Part shown: positions 1 to 7,756 of the stretch, piece after piece | Numbering within the stretch: position 1 is the first letter of the stretch | Layout: each line of letters starts with the position of its first letter | NCBI GenBank assembly: GCA_946886075.1 | Contig: CAMPHR010000004.1 | Location: 62,001-126,000, forward strand | Length of the DNA: 64,000 nucleotides | Direction of reading: 5' to 3' | Origin: an uncultured Novosphingobium sp. | GTDB lineage: Bacteria; Pseudomonadota; Alphaproteobacteria; Sphingomonadales; Sphingomonadaceae | The notes under the pieces: generated by a model | What the model was told of the DNA's origin: nothing | The model's database searches: none | What the model saw: only the letters and a program-made list of their open reading frames with translations | Position numbers and translations under genes: made by a program

Positions 1-1
1 G

Positions 2-286
2 GCGGCGCCTGAGGCGGCTGCCGAAGCGCAGCCTGCCCCGGAACCGGAGGCCGAAGCTCCTGCCAAGCCCAAGCGCACACGCCGCAAGAAGGTGGAGGCC
101 GTCGCCCAGGAAGCCGTGGAGACGCCCTCCATTGCCGGGACCGATGCGCCCGAAGGTGAAGCAGCACCGGCCAATGCGAATGAAAACGCAGTCGCCGCCG
201 TCGATGGAGACGAGGCTGCCGATACGCAGGGTGACGCAGACAGCGCACCGCGCCGTGGCTGGTGGCAGCGCACCTTCGGTCAGTAA
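2..286 (+). CDS. rne: C-terminal tail of a ribonuclease E/G family protein (5' end outside window)
   Basis: The reading frame is open from the window edge to TAA at 284-286 and has no start inside the window. The visible 94 residues are low complexity: an Ala/Glu/Pro-rich run, a basic PKRTRRKK patch, then an acidic stretch and a final aromatic-basic RRGWWQRTFGQ. Sphingomonad RNase E/G proteins, which cut mRNA and rRNA precursors and scaffold the degradosome, end in this kind of disordered tail carrying basic RNA-binding patches. No catalytic residue is visible, so the assignment rests on tail style and on the remembered location next to an M48 protease gene. An intrinsic terminator follows within 25 bp. 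Confidence 0.55.
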   Translation, partial: AAPEAAAEAQPAPEPEAEAPAKPKRTRRKKVEAVAQEAVETPSIAGTDAPEGEAAPANANENAVAAVDGDEAADTQGDADSAPRRGWWQRTFGQ

Positions 287-309
287 GTAAGGACGTCCGC
301 CTGATGAGC

Positions 310-353
310 AACGCCGCCGCCCTCCCGGCTTTCCGGAAAGGCGGCGGCGTTCT
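310..353 (+). terminator. Intrinsic terminator after the rne-like gene
   Basis: A perfect 12-bp stem (AACGCCGCCGCC at 310-321 with GGCGGCGGCGTT at 340-351) encloses an 18-nt loop. It lies 24 bp past the stop codon. Only a short T-containing tail follows (TTCTCGCTT), so termination may be incomplete. Confidence 0.6.
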
Positions 354-431
354 CGCTTCAGGCGGAGTTCATGGCACTACTGGCAGGGGCGCGGACATGC
401 TGCCTTCATCCCTGCTCCATGGTGATCGGCC

Positions 432-1784
432 ATGATGCGCCGCTGGCTGCGCGCTGCTGCGATCACGGTTGCAGCGGTGGCTCTGGTCGCCCAGCCCGTA
501 ATGGCGCAGCAGATATTGCGCGACGCCGAAACCGAAGCCTTCATGGCCGACATGTCCGGGCCGCTGGTCAGCGCTGCGGGCATGGAGCCGCGCAATGTGC
601 AGGTGCTGGTCCTCAACGATCCGGAAATCAACGCCTTCGTCGCGGGCGGCCAATATGTGTGGGTTCATAGCGGATTGATCGCGGCGGCCGACAATGTGAA
701 CCAGTTGCAGGGCGTGGTCGCACACGAACTCGGCCATATCGAGGGCGGCCACATCATCCGCTCGTCGGAAGGCATGAAGGCGGCGACGGGCATCACCCTG
801 CTCAGCCTCGTCCTGGGCGCTGCTGCGATCGCGGCGGGCGGCGCGGAAGCGGGCATGGGCATTTTGGGCATGGGCCAGCAGGCGGCGATGGGCAAATTCC
901 TTGCCTTTTCCCGTGCGCAGGAAAGCTCGGCCGACCTGGCAGGCGCGCGCTATCTGAGCAAGGCGGGCCTGTCGGGCAAGGGGAGCCTGGAATTCTTCAA
1001 GAAGCTGCAGAACCAGGAATATCGCCTCGCGATCCCGCAGGAGGACAGCTATGGGCGCACCCACCCGCTGTCGGGCGAGCGCATCAATGTCCTGCGGGAA
1101 GTCTATACGGTCGATCCCGCCTGGGACACGCCGATCGAGCCGAAGCTCGAAGCCCGGTTCGAGCGGATCAAGGCCAAGCTGGTCGGCTTCGTGTCCGAAC
1201 CGACGCAGACGCTGATCAAATATCCCGAGAGCGATCAGTCTCTCCCGGCGCATTATGCGCGCGCCTATGCCTGGCATAAGAGCGCTTATCCCGACAAGGC
1301 GATTGCAGAGGTCAACGCCCTGCTGGCGGCCCAGCCGCATGACCCCTATTTCCTGGAGTTGAAGGGTCAGGTGCTGCTGGAAAGCGGCAAGCCCGCCGAC
1401 GCTATCCCTCCGTTGCGCGAAGCGGTGCAGCTGACGCAGCAGCCGTTGATCGCGACGATGCTGGGTCATGCTCTGATCGCGACGGAGGATGACAGGAACT
1501 TCGCCGAAGCCGAACAGGTGCTGCGCACCGCCGTCGCGCGCGATCGGGAAAATCCCTTCGCCTGGTATCAGCTTGGGGTCGTCTATGAACGGCGGGGCGA
1601 CACGCCGCGCGCCGCGCTCGCCACCGCGGAACGCTATGCGCTGATGGGCCAGGACCAGATGGCGCTGCGCAGCGCGGACGCGGCGATGCAAGCGTTGAAG
1701 CCTGGCACGGTTGACTATCTGCGGGCGCAGGATATCGCCATGGTTTCACGCGCGGCCATCGAGCAGAAGCGAAAGAAGAAATGA
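432..1784 (+). CDS. Periplasmic M48 family zinc metalloprotease with TPR region
   Basis: This is a 450-residue BepA/YfgC-like protease, expected to act on misassembled outer-membrane proteins. Residues 1-25 form a signal peptide (basic start, hydrophobic core, cut near VMAQQ). The zinc motif HELGH is at 98-102, and the third ligand is probably E164 in ESSAD. A glycine/alanine-rich hydrophobic stretch (about 122-150) lies between them, as is usual in M48 enzymes. Residues from about 265 on have the alternating Ala-rich helical pattern of tetratricopeptide repeats. The start is ATG-ATG at 432. The stop overlaps the ATG of the downstream DsbA-like gene (ATGA), so the two periplasmic quality-control proteins are probably translated together. 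Confidence 0.88.
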   Translation: MMRRWLRAAAITVAAVALVAQPVMAQQILRDAETEAFMADMSGPLVSAAGMEPRNVQVLVLNDPEINAFVAGGQYVWVHSGLIAAADNVNQLQGVVAHELGHIEGGHIIRSSEGMKAATGITLLSLVLGAAAIAAGGAEAGMGILGMGQQAAMGKFLAFSRAQESSADLAGARYLSKAGLSGKGSLEFFKKLQNQEYRLAIPQEDSYGRTHPLSGERINVLREVYTVDPAWDTPIEPKLEARFERIKAKLVGFVSEPTQTLIKYPESDQSLPAHYARAYAWHKSAYPDKAIAEVNALLAAQPHDPYFLELKGQVLLESGKPADAIPPLREAVQLTQQPLIATMLGHALIATEDDRNFAEAEQVLRTAVARDRENPFAWYQLGVVYERRGDTPRAALATAERYALMGQDQMALRSADAAMQALKPGTVDYLRAQDIAMVSRAAIEQKRKKK

Positions 1785-2551
1785 CCGAAACCTCTCGGCC
1801 CGGTTTTCGCGCCGCCCTTTCCAACAGGACTATCCAGATGACGATTGGCGCCCTCGCCTTCATCGCCGCCACGGCCGCAGGCGCGGCCTTGGGCATGCAG
1901 AGTACAGGCGGCCTTGCTGCTGGCGACAAGGCTGCGATCGAGAAGATCGTGCGCGACTATATATTGGAGCATCCCGAGATCATTCCCGAAGCAGTCGAGC
2001 GGCTGCAGGCAAAGCGGGTGGCCGACAGCATCGGCGAGAGTCGCAAGGCGATCGAAACGCCCTATGCCGGTGCCTGGGAAGGCGCGGCCAATGGCGACGT
2101 CACGCTGGTCGAATTTTTCGACTATGCTTGCGGATATTGCCGCGCGTCCCTGGCTGACCTCGCCAAGCTGGTCGGCGAGGACAAGGGGTTGAAGGTCGTT
2201 TATCGCGAGCTGCCGATCCTGTCGGACGAGAGCACGGACGCGGCGAAGGTGTCGCTGCTGGCGGCGGAAAAAGGCCAATATATGCCGTTCCACCGCGCGC
2301 TTTATGCAAGCGGGAAGGTGACGCGGGACACCGTACTGGCCGCTGCCGCCAAGGTGGGCATCGATGCCAAGGCGGCCGAGGCGGCGATCGCCAGCAGCAA
2401 ATATGATGCGGAGATCCAGTCGAACATCGCGCTGGCGCAAAAGCTGCGCGCGACCGGTACGCCGACCTTCGTGGTGGGCGATCAGGTGTTGAACGGCGCG
2501 GTGGGACATGATGCGTTGAAGCAGGCGATAGCGGCGAAGCGGGCGAAGTAG
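1781..2551 (+). CDS. DsbA family thiol:disulfide interchange protein
   Basis: This 256-residue protein has one N-terminal membrane anchor or signal (about 20-40) and a thioredoxin fold. The redox motif CGYC is at 117-120 within FFDYACGYC, and the conserved cis-proline loop appears as GTPTFVVGD near 230. The motif and length match the DsbA/ScsC/Com1-like group, which oxidises or isomerises disulfides in periplasmic proteins. Residues 50-90 form the charged helical region typical of this group (HPEIIPEAVERLQ). It overlaps the upstream protease stop by 4 bp. Whether it is an oxidase or an isomerase cannot be told from sequence alone. Confidence 0.88.
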   Translation: MTETSRPGFRAALSNRTIQMTIGALAFIAATAAGAALGMQSTGGLAAGDKAAIEKIVRDYILEHPEIIPEAVERLQAKRVADSIGESRKAIETPYAGAWEGAANGDVTLVEFFDYACGYCRASLADLAKLVGEDKGLKVVYRELPILSDESTDAAKVSLLAAEKGQYMPFHRALYASGKVTRDTVLAAAAKVGIDAKAAEAAIASSKYDAEIQSNIALAQKLRATGTPTFVVGDQVLNGAVGHDALKQAIAAKRAK

Positions 2552-2570
2552 GGGACGACCTGCTCCTCCT

Positions 2571-2706
2571 CCCTCTCCCCTTCAGGGGTCGATGAGAGGC
2601 ACGTGACTCTGGCCGAGGTGGCGAGCGTAGCTAAGGCGGGAGAGGGGAACGCACAGCACATCCGTTGCTCCCCTCTCCCTAGCCCTCTCCCCTGAAGGGG
2701 AGAGGG
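2571..2706. repeat. Intergenic inverted-repeat element with 18-bp perfect ends
   Basis: CCCTCTCCCCTTCAGGGG (2571-2588) is repeated exactly in inverted orientation at 2689-2706. The arms bracket a 100-bp core that contains further GGGAGAGGGG/CCCCTCTCCC stretches (about 2638-2680). The element fills most of the dsbA-rpmH gap and has no coding content. It looks like a small non-autonomous palindromic unit of the REP/MITE type. No target-site duplication is obvious. Confidence 0.65.
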
Positions 2707-2738
2707 AATATGTTGAGCATATCCCCCCTCCTCCGCCA

Positions 2739-2767
2739 TTGACTCATCCACCGCTTTTGCCTATCGG
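2739..2767 (+). promoter_or_regulatory. Candidate sigma70-type promoter for rpmH
   Basis: TTGACT (2739-2744) and TATCGG (2762-2767) are separated by exactly 17 bp. This is the only good -35/-10 pair between the inverted repeat and rpmH. It predicts a transcript starting near 2774, so the hairpin at 2784-2808 would lie in the rpmH leader. Confidence 0.45.
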
Positions 2768-2783
2768 ACGCCCCCTGACATGC

Positions 2784-2808
2784 GGCCGCCCAACGGCGGC
2801 CCTTTTTT
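2784..2808 (+). terminator. Terminator-like GC hairpin with U-tract just upstream of rpmH
   Basis: GGCCGCC (2784-2790), loop CAAC, GGCGGCC (2795-2801), then CTTTTTT. This is a textbook intrinsic terminator. It ends only 40 bp before the rpmH start codon. It could end transcription coming from dsbA, or act as a leader attenuator of the rpmH operon if the promoter at 2739 is used. Confidence 0.65.
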
Positions 2809-2848
2809 GTCACGCCCGATTTTGACGTTTTGCTTTGAGGAATGAACG

Positions 2849-2983
2849 ATGAAGCGCACCTATCAGCCGAGCAATCTGGTTCGGAAGCGCCGTCACGGTT
2901 TCCGCGCCCGCATGGCGACCCCCGGCGGCCGCAACGTGCTGCGCGCCCGTCGCGCCCGCGGCCGCAAGAGCCTGAGCGCCTGA
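2849..2983 (+). CDS. rpmH: 50S ribosomal protein L34
   Basis: The protein has 44 residues starting [18 protein letters not shown] and ending [10 protein letters not shown]. This matches the bL34 family over its full length. It is a small, very basic protein of the large ribosomal subunit. GAGG at 2837-2840 gives a Shine-Dalgarno 8 bp before the ATG. It heads the conserved cluster rpmH-rnpA-yidD-yidC-yihA. A second ATG at 2842, in another frame, opens a frame that continues into rnpA (see findings). Confidence 0.97.
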   Translation: MKRTYQPSNLVRKRRHGFRARMATPGGRNVLRARRARGRKSLSA

Positions 2984-3015
2984 ACGACGCGCCGCCGGAT
3001 CGCGCGCCAGCCATC

Positions 3016-3420
3016 ATGCGGCGGCGCGCTGATTTCCTGGCGGCGAATCGTGGGCGGCGCGCGCCGATGCCGGGCTTTGTCCTGCTGGTGCGCGAACGGG
3101 CCGATGGCGATCCGGCGATGCGTATCGGCATCACGGTAACGAAAAAGATTGGCGGCGCTGTCATCCGCAACAGGATGAAGCGCCGTTTTCGCGTTCTGGC
3201 GCGCGAGCTGCTGCCGGTCCATGGCGTGGCTGGAGCTGATCATGTGCTGATCGGCCGATCCGAAGGGATTGAGCGCGACTTTGCACTGCTCCGGGCAGAG
3301 ATGACAAAGGCGCTGGGCAAGGTGATGACGCGTCCTGTCGGCGAAAAGCCGCGACGCAGCTCTTCAAGCCAAGGCAAGGCGAGGGCTTCGACAAGCTCAG
3401 CCCGAACGGAGGAGGGGTAA
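3016..3420 (+). CDS. rnpA: Ribonuclease P protein component
   Basis: RnpA is the protein subunit of RNase P and binds the catalytic RNA that trims tRNA 5' ends. The core shows RRRADFLAAN at the start, then MRIGITVTKKIGGAVIRNRMKRRFR, which carries the family RNR motif, and an RDFALLRAEM helix. The ATG at 3016 has no clear Shine-Dalgarno. The frame is open back to an ATG at 2842 and also contains a CTG at 2980 that overlaps the rpmH stop, so the true N-terminus is uncertain and may be 12 residues or more longer. The last ~25 residues (from about RRSSSS) exceed the usual RnpA length, and part of them is encoded by an interspersed repeat at 3386-3409. Confidence 0.88.
   Translation: MRRRADFLAANRGRRAPMPGFVLLVRERADGDPAMRIGITVTKKIGGAVIRNRMKRRFRVLARELLPVHGVAGADHVLIGRSEGIERDFALLRAEMTKALGKVMTRPVGEKPRRSSSSQGKARASTSSARTEEG
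3386..3409 (+). repeat. Half-palindrome of the GTTCGGGCTGAGCTTGTCGA repeat family inside rnpA
   Basis: This is one 24-bp arm (CTTCGACAAGCTCAGCCC and onward) of the repeat found at 6080, 45784, 51535 and 57847. Here it lies inside the 3' end of rnpA and encodes part of the tail ASTSSARTEEG. Confidence 0.8.
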
Positions 3421-3427
3421 TCGCGCC

Positions 3428-3640
3428 ATGATTGCCCGCCTCCTCATCCTCATCGCGCGCTTCTGGCAGATCGGCCCATCGCGCATATTGCCTCCCAGCT
3501 GCCGCTACGCACCCTCCTGCTCGCAATATGCCATAGAGGCGGTCCGCAAATATGGTGCGGTGAAGGGTAGCTGGCTCGCCACGAAGCGGCTAATGCGATG
3601 CCACCCTTGGGGCGGTTCGGGCTACGACCCGGTGCCCTGA
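3428..3640 (+). CDS. yidD: Membrane protein insertion efficiency factor YidD
   Basis: This 70-residue protein has the YidD hallmark Cys pattern PSCRYAPSCSQYA followed by AIEAVRKYG and a C-terminal RCHPWGGSGYDPVP. YidD is a small amphipathic inner-membrane-associated protein that supports YidC-dependent membrane protein insertion. The gene begins 8 bp after rnpA and sits in the canonical place before yidC. Length and motifs are complete. Confidence 0.95.
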   Translation: MIARLLILIARFWQIGPSRILPPSCRYAPSCSQYAIEAVRKYGAVKGSWLATKRLMRCHPWGGSGYDPVP

Positions 3641-3678
3641 CACAAGATTTTCACTAAAAGACGGCGGAGCCGACAAGC

Positions 3679-5379
3679 GTGGACGACAAGAAGAATATTG
3701 TTCTGGCGGTGCTGCTGACCGCGGCGATCCTGTTCGGCTGGCCCTATATCGCCAAGCATTTCTTTCCCGCTGCCAATCCGCCCGCGACCAAGATCGAAGG
3801 CGGCAAGACGACGCCGGTGCCGCAGGGATCGAGCCCGGTCGCCAGCAGCCCCGCCGCGATTCGCGATCGCGCGCTGGTGCTGAAGGAAAGCCCGCGCGTC
3901 GCCATCCGCACGCCCAAGCTGACCGGCTCGATCAATCTGAAGGGCGCGCGCATCGATGACATCGTGCTGCCCACCTATGGCGAGACGATCGCGAAGAACT
4001 CGCCCGCGATCCGGCTGTACAGCCCGTCGGGCACCAACGATGCCTTTTTTGCGGGCTTCGGCTGGCAGGGTGAAGGGCTGAAGGCGCCTGACGCGAACAC
4101 TGTCTGGACCGCCGATGGCAAGGAACTGACGCCGACCAGCCCCGTGATTTTGCGGTGGGACAATGGCGCGGGCCAGAATTTTGAAATCCGCCTGTCGGTC
4201 GACGAAAACTACATGATCACGGCGCAGCAGAAGGTTGCGAACAGCGGCACCGGCGCTGTGGGCGTAAAGCCTTTCGGCTATATCAGCCGTACCGGCATCC
4301 CCAAGGATCCCGACACCTGGACCATCCACATCGGTCCCATGGGCGTGTTCAACGGCGCGGCCAATTATGACGTGAACTACAAGGATCTGGACAAGGGCCC
4401 CTCCTCCCAGAGCTTCCAGTCGACCGGCGGCTGGCTTGGCTTCACCGACAAATACTGGCTGTCCGCGATGGTGCCGGACCAGAAGGCCGCTTTTGAAGGC
4501 CAGTTCCGCAAGGGTGCGGGCACGCAATATCAGGCCGATTACAGCCTCGCCCCGACCATGCTGGCGCCCGGCAAGGCGGTGACGCAGACGGCGCGCCTGT
4601 TCGTGGGCGCAAAGGAAGTGAAGACGCTGGAGGCCTATCAGGACGCGGGCATCCCGCTGTTCGACCGGGCAATCGACTGGGGCTGGTTCTACTGGTTCGA
4701 AAAGCCGATCTTCGCCCTGCTGCACTGGCTGTTCGAACATATCGGCAATTTCGGCGTCGCCATCATCTGCCTGACCTTCGTGGTTCGCGCCCTCATGTTC
4801 CCGGTCGCCCAGCGCCAGTTCGCCAGCATGGCGGCGATGCGCGCCGTGCAGCCCAAGATGAAGACGCTGCAGGAGAAATATAAGGACGACAAGCCCAAGC
4901 TCCAGCAGGAGATGATGGAGCTCTACAAGCGCGAGAAGGTGAACCCGCTCGCAGGCTGCCTGCCCATCTTCATCCAGATCCCGATCTTCTTCGCGCTGTA
5001 CAAGGTGTTGCAGCTGACGATCGAAATGCGTCACCAGCCTTTTGTGCTGTGGATCAAGGATCTGTCCGCGCCCGATCCGCTGCATATCCTCAACCTGTTC
5101 GGCCTGCTGCCCTTCACCCCGCCATCCTTCCTGGCAATCGGCGTGCTGGCGTTGCTGCTGGGCATTTCCATGTGGCTGCAGTTCAAGCTCAATCCGGCCC
5201 AGATGGACCCGATGCAGCAGCAGATCTTTTCGATCATGCCCTGGATGATGATGTTCATCATGGCACCGTTCGCAGCGGGCCTGCTGGTCTACTGGATCAC
5301 CAACAACTGCCTGTCGATGCTGCAGCAATGGTGGCTCTACAAGCGCCACCCTGCGCTGAGCGCGGCCCCGGCGAAATAA
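3679..5379 (+). CDS. yidC: Membrane protein insertase YidC
   Basis: This 566-residue insertase catalyses Sec-dependent and Sec-independent insertion of inner-membrane proteins. The start is GTG at 3679, with GGAG 10 bp upstream. The order is: N-terminal TM (about 6-25), a proline-rich linker, a large periplasmic P1 beta domain (about 60-330), then the conserved five-TM core beginning near the [10 protein letters not shown] segment. The core holds the conserved arginine in [14 protein letters not shown], the cytosolic hairpin with [11 protein letters not shown], and the [19 protein letters not shown] segment. It has the Gram-negative form with a full P1 domain. The stop is 13 bp before yihA. 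Confidence 0.96.
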   Translation: MDDKKNIVLAVLLTAAILFGWPYIAKHFFPAANPPATKIEGGKTTPVPQGSSPVASSPAAIRDRALVLKESPRVAIRTPKLTGSINLKGARIDDIVLPTYGETIAKNSPAIRLYSPSGTNDAFFAGFGWQGEGLKAPDANTVWTADGKELTPTSPVILRWDNGAGQNFEIRLSVDENYMITAQQKVANSGTGAVGVKPFGYISRTGIPKDPDTWTIHIGPMGVFNGAANYDVNYKDLDKGPSSQSFQSTGGWLGFTDKYWLSAMVPDQKAAFEGQFRKGAGTQYQADYSLAPTMLAPGKAVTQTARLFVGAKEVKTLEAYQDAGIPLFDRAIDWGWFYWFEKPIFALLHWLFEHIGNFGVAIICLTFVVRALMFPVAQRQFASMAAMRAVQPKMKTLQEKYKDDKPKLQQEMMELYKREKVNPLAGCLPIFIQIPIFFALYKVLQLTIEMRHQPFVLWIKDLSAPDPLHILNLFGLLPFTPPSFLAIGVLALLLGISMWLQFKLNPAQMDPMQQQIFSIMPWMMMFIMAPFAAGLLVYWITNNCLSMLQQWWLYKRHPALSAAPAK

Positions 5380-5392
5380 GGCTGATATCCAG

Positions 5393-6040
5393 GTGACCGA
5401 GCAGGAACAGGCAGAACTGATCGAGGAAGCGCGCAAGGTCTTTGCCGGGCCGATCGCTTTCCTGAAGTCGGCGCCGGACCTCAAATTCCTGCCCGACATG
5501 TCGGTGAATGAGGTTGCCTTCGCGGGGCGTTCGAATGTCGGCAAATCGTCGCTGCTGAATGCGCTTACGGGTCGGAACAGCCTGGCTCGCACGTCCAACA
5601 CGCCCGGACGGACGCAGGAGCTCAACTTTTTCGACGTAGGTGATCCGCTGCGTTTCCGCCTGGTCGACATGCCCGGCTACGGCTATGCCCGCGCGCCCAA
5701 GGACATGGTGCGCAAATGGCGGTTCCTGGTGAACGACTATCTGCGCGGACGGGCGAAGCTGAAACGCGCGCTGGTGCTGATCGACAGCCGCCATGGCATC
5801 AAGGATGTCGATAATGACATTCTCGACATGCTGGACGCGGCGGCCGTCAGCTACCGCATTGTCCTGACCAAGGCGGACAAGGTGAAGGCCAGCCACTTGG
5901 CCGAGGTCGTCCAGGCTACGGGCGACGCGATCCGGAAGCGCCCCGCCGCGCATCCGGACATCATCCCGACGTCCAGTGAGAAGGGCATGGGCATAGCCGA
6001 GCTGCGAGCAGCCGTGCTGGAGAGCGTCGCCGAAGGTTGA
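5393..6040 (+). CDS. yihA: Ribosome biogenesis GTP-binding protein YihA/YsxC (EngB)
   Basis: This 215-residue TrmE-Era-EngA-EngB GTPase assists assembly of the 50S subunit. All G motifs are visible: G1 GRSNVGKS (45-52), G2 around TPGRTQ (about 70-75), G3 DMPGYGYA (about 92-99), G4 LTKADK and G5 TSSEKG near the C-terminus. The start is GTG at 5393 after CCAGG. It ends the rpmH-yihA cluster. In many Alphaproteobacteria argB follows, but here a palindromic repeat and unrelated genes follow. Confidence 0.95.
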   Translation: MTEQEQAELIEEARKVFAGPIAFLKSAPDLKFLPDMSVNEVAFAGRSNVGKSSLLNALTGRNSLARTSNTPGRTQELNFFDVGDPLRFRLVDMPGYGYARAPKDMVRKWRFLVNDYLRGRAKLKRALVLIDSRHGIKDVDNDILDMLDAAAVSYRIVLTKADKVKASHLAEVVQATGDAIRKRPAAHPDIIPTSSEKGMGIAELRAAVLESVAEG

Positions 6041-6079
6041 GGCGTCGTCAGCCCTTCTGTCGGCCACACCTACCAACAT

Positions 6080-6115
6080 CGTTCGCCCTGAGCTTCGACA
6101 AGCTCAGCCCGAACG
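6080..6115. repeat. Palindromic repeat (GTTCGGGCTGAGCTTGTCGA family)
   Basis: CGTTCGCCCTGAGCTT (6080-6095) and AAGCTCAGCCCGAACG (6100-6115) form a 16-bp stem with one mismatch around the loop CGAC. It sits between the converging yihA and the 2'-5' RNA ligase-like gene, where it could act as a bidirectional transcript end. Confidence 0.8.
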
Positions 6116-6146
6116 GGTTGCGTGCTTTAGGCAATCTGCTCCGGCG

Positions 6147-6704
6147 TCAAAACAACTCATATTGCCCGTCGCCCTTGAGCGTCCATGTGCCGAGAATATC
6201 GTGCCGGGTGCGGCCGACATGACTGCACACCAGAACGAACTGATCGAGCGACCAGAGAAAGCCTTCGATATTCTGCTGTGAAGGCGGCCCATCCCTGTAA
6301 AACAGCGTCTGATGCGGACTGAAGCTCCAGCCCGGGCGCAAGGCTATCCCTGCCCTCCACATCGCGTCGGCGATCGAGCGCTGCAAATCGTTGAGCAGCG
6401 GTACGGACCGCGATGGGCGCAGCGCAGCCGACCGGTTGCTGAAGCTCAATTTGTCGAGCCGCATGTCGAAGGGTTCTGCTTCGATGCTCGTCCCCGCCCG
6501 CAGCAGCGCCTTGATCACCGCATAGGGATATTCGACATAATCGGCCGTCACGGCGAGCGTGACATGCTGATGATCCAGGCGGATGCGGCGTTCACCGCCG
6601 CCCAGGGACTCCGCAAGATGATCGGTTTGCCGCGCCACCGTCACCGACGGCTTCAGCGCGAAGAAGAGGCGATACAAGGTGTCGGCGCGCATGTCGTGGC
6701 GCAT
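6147..6704 (-). CDS. 2'-5' RNA ligase family protein (RNA 2',3'-cyclic phosphodiesterase-like)
   Basis: This 185-residue protein of the 2H phosphoesterase superfamily has the two diagnostic motifs HVTLAV and HQTLFY about 90 residues apart. Family members (ThpR/LigT) open 2',3'-cyclic phosphates on RNA and can reversibly ligate tRNA halves in vitro. The ATG at 6704 was chosen because AAGGA lies 7 bp upstream and the protein then starts MRHDMRADTLYRLFFALKP. An in-frame ATG at 6827 would add a sequence that looks non-coding and would overlap the divergent gene. The physiological RNA target is unknown for the family. Confidence 0.82.
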   Translation of the reverse strand: MRHDMRADTLYRLFFALKPSVTVARQTDHLAESLGGGERRIRLDHQHVTLAVTADYVEYPYAVIKALLRAGTSIEAEPFDMRLDKLSFSNRSAALRPSRSVPLLNDLQRSIADAMWRAGIALRPGWSFSPHQTLFYRDGPPSQQNIEGFLWSLDQFVLVCSHVGRTRHDILGTWTLKGDGQYELF

Positions 6705-6818
6705 GGCTGATCCTTTCCGATTCGTGTGTTCGCTATATGTTCTTATGCTCCTGATGACGAGTCCGGAGCTTATCGACGCGCCGCACGTTGGGATGATCTC
6801 GTCGAAGGAGTGCGCCCC

Positions 6819-7253
6819 ATGGTTCAATTCACGCTGCCGCAGCTGGCAAAGAAGATGAAGGATATCGATTTCACCATGCTCTCCACCCGCGCTGAAGGCG
6901 GGCAGATCGCCGCGCGGCCGATGAGCAACAATCGTGACGTCGATTATGATGGCGACAGCTATTATTTCACCACCAGCGATACAGTCATGGTTAGCGATAT
7001 TGAGCGCGATCCGAAGGTCGGGCTATCCCTTCAAGGGTCCGCCGGGTTGCTGAAGCAGCGCCCTTTCTTCGCCGCCATAGAGGGCCGCGCCGACCTTATT
7101 CGTGACAAGGGTCAGTTTCAGGCGCATTGGAACAGCGATCTTGATCGCTGGTTCGAACAGGGCATCGACACGCCGGGCCTGGTGATGATCAAGGTTCATG
7201 CCGAGCGGGCGCATTATTGGGATGGTGAGGATGAGGGGGAGGTCACGCTCTGA
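6819..7253 (+). CDS. Pyridoxamine 5'-phosphate oxidase-fold family protein (general stress protein 26-like)
   Basis: This 144-residue split-barrel flavin/pyridoxal-fold protein starts MVQFTLPQLAKKMKDIDFTML. It shows the PMSNN, YYFTTSDTVMVSDIERDP and GLVMIKVHAERAHYWDG blocks typical of the GS26/Pyrid_ox_like group. These proteins usually bind FMN, FAD or F420, and the substrate is not known. GAAGGAG at 6804-6810 is an excellent Shine-Dalgarno for the ATG at 6819. It is transcribed divergently from the 2'-5' RNA ligase-like gene and its end overlaps the next gene. Confidence 0.82.
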   Translation: MVQFTLPQLAKKMKDIDFTMLSTRAEGGQIAARPMSNNRDVDYDGDSYYFTTSDTVMVSDIERDPKVGLSLQGSAGLLKQRPFFAAIEGRADLIRDKGQFQAHWNSDLDRWFEQGIDTPGLVMIKVHAERAHYWDGEDEGEVTL

Positions 7254-7692
7254 CCTAAGCGAAGCGCGGGCCAGTGGGGATCAGGCAAGGGCAGCTTTAC
7301 GCTGGCTGCTCTCCGCATTCTACCTGATCGCCGGGATCGCCCACCTGTTCAGGCCAAGTGGCTTCATCGCCATCACCCCGCACTGGGTGCCATATCCGGC
7401 CGACATCATCGCGGTGACCGGACTGGCAGAAATCGCAGGCGCGCTAGGATTGCACATCCCACGATTGCGCAGAGCCGCCGGGATCGGCCTTGCCCTTTAT
7501 GCGCTGTGCGTATGGCCGGCCAATCTGAACCACGCGGTAAACGACATTCCCTTGGGCGGCGTGCATCTTGGCTGGTGGTATCATGGACCCCGCCTGCTGT
7601 TGCAGCCGGTCATCATATGGTGGGCCTTATGGGCGAGCGGCGCAATCGAATGGCCGTTCGATCGGAAAGCTGCACATCGCCAACATCCGTGA
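7222..7692 (+). CDS. DoxX family membrane protein
   Basis: A protein of about 156 residues with four predicted transmembrane helices: RWLLSAFYLIAGIAHLF, IIAVTGLAEIAGALGL, AGIGLALYALCVW and RLLLQPVIIWWALWASG. The pattern of a first helix ending in the HLFRP motif and a second helix with E-x-x-GALGL is that of the DoxX/DoxD-like family. It overlaps the preceding gene by about 30 bp. The start is uncertain: ATG 7222 has a weak ribosome site and ATG 7231 has GGTGAGG directly adjacent. No start codon exists downstream before the first helix, so the overlap seems real. Function is unknown. Confidence 0.7.
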   Translation: MVRMRGRSRSDLSEARASGDQARAALRWLLSAFYLIAGIAHLFRPSGFIAITPHWVPYPADIIAVTGLAEIAGALGLHIPRLRRAAGIGLALYALCVWPANLNHAVNDIPLGGVHLGWWYHGPRLLLQPVIIWWALWASGAIEWPFDRKAAHRQHP

Positions 7693-7756
7693 TTGTCTTT
7701 GAAGGGCGCGGGCCTACTGTGGCGGCGACATCCGACACACACTGATTGAGAGAGCG

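Noticed and set aside
369..1691. Long antisense open frame over the M48 protease gene (440 codons)
   Set aside because: It has no family features, is Arg/His/Gln-rich as expected for a shadow of a GC-rich gene, and the forward frame carries a complete zinc protease.
2571..3000. Chromosomal origin at the rpmH-rnpA cluster
   Set aside because: rpmH-rnpA marks oriC in many bacteria, but I see no TTATCCACA cluster or AT-rich unwinding region here. In Alphaproteobacteria oriC is usually elsewhere.
3622..5670. 682-codon antisense open frame over yidC and yihA
   Set aside because: It spans two real genes, and its translation is rich in Arg, His, Gln and Leu runs typical of reversed GC-rich coding DNA.
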